Below, one piece after another: positions 62,355 to 64,000 of a stretch of 64,000 bases of DNA; position 1 is the first letter of the stretch, and each line of letters starts with the position of its first letter. The DNA is from Rhizobiaceae bacterium (GTDB taxonomy: Bacteria > Pseudomonadota > Alphaproteobacteria > Rhizobiales > Rhizobiaceae), in NCBI GenBank assembly GCA_023953845.1, contig JAMLJC010000001.1:1674001-1738000 (forward strand), read 5' to 3'. The notes beneath the pieces were generated by a model, which saw only the letters and a program-made list of their open reading frames with translations, was not told the DNA's origin and made no database searches. The position numbers were made by a program, and so were the translations under genes.

Positions 62355-62972
62355 ATGACCCTCTCCGGTTTTCTGGCCTATAGCGGCGCTCTCGCGGTGG
62401 CAGCGGCGATTCCCGGCCCCGGCATTACCGCGCTCGTGGCGCGGGCGCTGGGTTCCGGCTTCCGTTCATCGCTTTTCATGTGCTTCGGCCTCATCCTTGG
62501 CGACCTCACCTATCTGACGGCCGTGGTGCTCGGGCTCGCGCTCGTGGCGCAGACTTTCGGCACGGTTTTCCTCGTCATCAAATGGCTGGGAGTGGCTTAT
62601 CTCGCGTGGCTCGGCTGGCAATTCTGGACGAGCGGCATCACGGCGGAGAAGGTCGAGGCGAAGAAGGCCCGGGGTGGGCTGATCTCGAGCTTCGCGGCCG
62701 GCTATGCGGTGACCATAGGCAATCCGAAGACGATGATCTTCTATCTCGCGCTCACGCCGACGCTGGTTGACCTGCGTACGATAACGCCCGGCGATTACGC
62801 GGCGCTGGTTTCTCTCACCGTGATCACACTCGTCATCGTGCTTGTGCCCTATCTGGCTCTGGCAGCGAAGGCGCGCTGGTTCCTGCAGACGCCCCGCGCG
62901 CTGAAGACGCTCAACCGCACCGCCGCGGCCTTCATGATGGGCGCGGCCGCGGCAATCGCCGCCCGGCAATAG
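62355..62972 (+). CDS. LysE/RhtB-family amino-acid exporter
   Basis: 205 residues, six membrane helices. AAIPGPGITALVARALGSGFR and GNPKTMIFYLAL are LysE/RhtB hallmarks. It exports amino acids or related metabolites across the inner membrane. It may relieve build-up of imino acids made by neighbours, but no link beyond position is shown. Confidence 0.93.
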   Translation: MTLSGFLAYSGALAVAAAIPGPGITALVARALGSGFRSSLFMCFGLILGDLTYLTAVVLGLALVAQTFGTVFLVIKWLGVAYLAWLGWQFWTSGITAEKVEAKKARGGLISSFAAGYAVTIGNPKTMIFYLALTPTLVDLRTITPGDYAALVSLTVITLVIVLVPYLALAAKARWFLQTPRALKTLNRTAAAFMMGAAAAIAARQ

Positions 62973-63050
62973 CCCTGTTTCAGATTGACTTTACAATACA
63001 GTCGTCATCTCCTGCCTTCCGTAAGGGAAACTCAGGCAAGGGAGAATCTT

Positions 63051-63119
63051 ATGACACGTTGCTTCTGGCACAATATGGGACTTAGCACTTCGGCAAGCGG
63101 CCTCATCAAGCCGCGCTGA
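63051..63119 (+). CDS. Isolated 22-residue small ORF (leader-peptide-like)
   Basis: ATG at 63051 with GGGAG (63040-63044) six bases away. The peptide starts MTRCFWHNMGLSTSA and ends SGLIKPR; it is unusually rich in Cys, Phe, Trp, His and Met early on. TTGACT at 62985-62990 could be a -35 element. A short stem (GCGGC/GCCGC) lies inside the 3' part and a strong terminator follows 11 bases after the stop. No plus-strand gene follows, so it is not an ordinary attenuator of a neighbour. Confidence 0.6.
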   Translation: MTRCFWHNMGLSTSASGLIKPR

Positions 63120-63130
63120 TCATCTTAGGC

Positions 63131-63161
63131 AAAGCCCGCTCCAGCAATGGAGCGGGCTTTT
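63131..63161 (+). terminator. Strong Rho-independent terminator after the small ORF
   Basis: AAAGCCCGCTCCA and TGGAGCGGGCTTT form a perfect 13-bp stem with a GCAA loop; on the plus strand it ends in TTTT. It lies between the small ORF and the convergent gene at 63201 and could work in both directions. Confidence 0.9.
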
Positions 63162-63200
63162 CACATCCTTTGCCCACATACCGGCGCGGCCGGGATTTGC

Positions 63201-63995
63201 TTATGAGCCTGGCTCCACCACGGTCGGCCGCTCGCCACGCAGCGCCGCCATGAGTTCAGCTCGCAATTCGCTGCTTATCCTGTCGCGCAGCAGGCGAACG
63301 AGTTCGTCATTGTGGTTTGCCTTGGCGATCCGTTCACGATAGGTCGCGCCCATAGGCCCGCTAAGCCGGTAGAACAGCCAGAGCAGTCGTCGCTTCCGGT
63401 CGGCCATGGCCGAGATGTCATGCGCAGCAATACGTTTGCGCAACTGCTGCATGATCTTCGCCTCGATCTCCTTCGCATGCTCGCGTTCCAGGGCCCAGAC
63501 GTCCAGCTTGCCCCGGGGCAGGGGCCTGACTGGAAGCTGGAGGTCTGACGGATATCCGTAGAGGGCAACCGGCTTGCCTGGGCGGACTTCGCACAGACTC
63601 TTCGCACCCCAGCTGATGGAAAGCCTGTAGGCGGTCGCCTGACCCAGGGTCACCACCTGCGCGGCAATGTTGCGGGCGCTGTCCATCGCGTAGTTGCCGT
63701 TCGGATCGACGATGTCGTTGAACACGTATCTCAGGTCGAGATGGACGTCCCAGGCGCCCTCCTCGGGATCGACGGCATCTTCGACTTCAGCCCAGCCAAC
63801 GACCTTGAAGTCACCGACCGTCTGGTTCGTGCCATGCAGGAACGCGTATCCGGAGAAGTCGTTGTTTTCCGGACATTCCGCGTGAAAGGTCTCGCTGACG
63901 GGAAAGCGCCCCTTGCTCTTCCGGTCCAGAAGCGCCTTCACGACGAGCATCACCCGCCCCAGCACCTGTCGGCGCAGCCCGTTGTTCGCCATCAT
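63201..63995 (-). CDS. Protein of unknown family, possibly extending beyond the window
   Basis: 264 residues from the ATG at 63995 or 63992; the codon before 63995 is not a stop, so the true start could be outside. The middle region (GWAEVEDAVDPEEGAWDVHLDLRYVF in part, then NIAAQVVTLGQATAYRL) looks globular, and the C-terminal 90 residues are charged and helical (AKEIEAKIMQQLRKRIAAH, ERIAKANHNDELVRLLRDR). No catalytic motif, signal or membrane segment was recognised. The codon use looks ordinary for the window. Confidence 0.6.
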   Translation of the reverse strand: MMANNGLRRQVLGRVMLVVKALLDRKSKGRFPVSETFHAECPENNDFSGYAFLHGTNQTVGDFKVVGWAEVEDAVDPEEGAWDVHLDLRYVFNDIVDPNGNYAMDSARNIAAQVVTLGQATAYRLSISWGAKSLCEVRPGKPVALYGYPSDLQLPVRPLPRGKLDVWALEREHAKEIEAKIMQQLRKRIAAHDISAMADRKRRLLWLFYRLSGPMGATYRERIAKANHNDELVRLLRDRISSELRAELMAALRGERPTVVEPGS

Positions 63996-64000
63996 GTAAG

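Overview
The window looks like chromosome of a GC-rich alphaproteobacterium of the order Hyphomicrobiales (Rhizobiales), most like Mesorhizobium and other Phyllobacteriaceae. The evidence is gene content and order: chvI-chvG-hprK-manX-ptsH beside pckA, ubiE-ubiB-coaBC, a short HPr kinase, and rhizobial-type palindromic intergenic repeats. The species call is inference.

1-3300: three glycosyltransferase genes on the minus strand; the last one runs off the left edge. 3558-9288: the ChvG/ChvI two-component system with the incomplete PTS (HprK, EIIA-Man, HPr), divergent from PEP carboxykinase. 9289-13077: arfB, a BON-LysM protein, a pentapeptide-repeat protein and prfC, with a perfect 10-copy heptamer array before arfB. 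13056-17936: a GNAT acetyltransferase, then ubiE-ubiB-coaBC with a vapBC toxin-antitoxin pair lodged between ubiB and coaBC. 18040-28126: nucleoside salvage (add, upp, deoA, punA, cdd) with a BMP-type nucleoside ABC transporter; slyX lies convergently inside the transporter locus. 28318-31477: msrA, small membrane proteins, tRNA-Ser(GGA) and a RibD-like reductase.

31554-58737 is the accessory and most interesting part. It is a run of catabolic modules: a GntR-VOC-NMT1-type ABC operon; a Rieske N-demethylase-like oxygenase facing a LysR regulator; an S9 peptidase coupled to a DAO-type flavoenzyme; an M19 dipeptidase-like protein; a complete dipeptide-type ABC importer continuing into a CocE/NonD hydrolase and a non-pyrrolysine MttB-family methyltransferase; a frameshifted TetR gene; the heterotetrameric sarcosine oxidase genes soxBDAG; and a BASS-family transporter. 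I infer uptake, hydrolysis and oxidative or methyl-transfer N-demethylation of an N-methylated, possibly proline- or peptide-linked, compound. A matching palindrome (TGGACA-N4-TGTCC) lies before both the ABC operon and the sox/BASS promoter region, suggesting one regulon.

58799-63995: a small secreted cysteine-rich protein, dut, a HAD phosphatase, an isocitrate-lyase/PEP-mutase-family enzyme overlapping a probable trans-3-hydroxyproline dehydratase, a LysE exporter, an isolated 22-codon ORF with a strong ribosome site and its own terminator, and an unrecognised 264-residue protein at the right edge.
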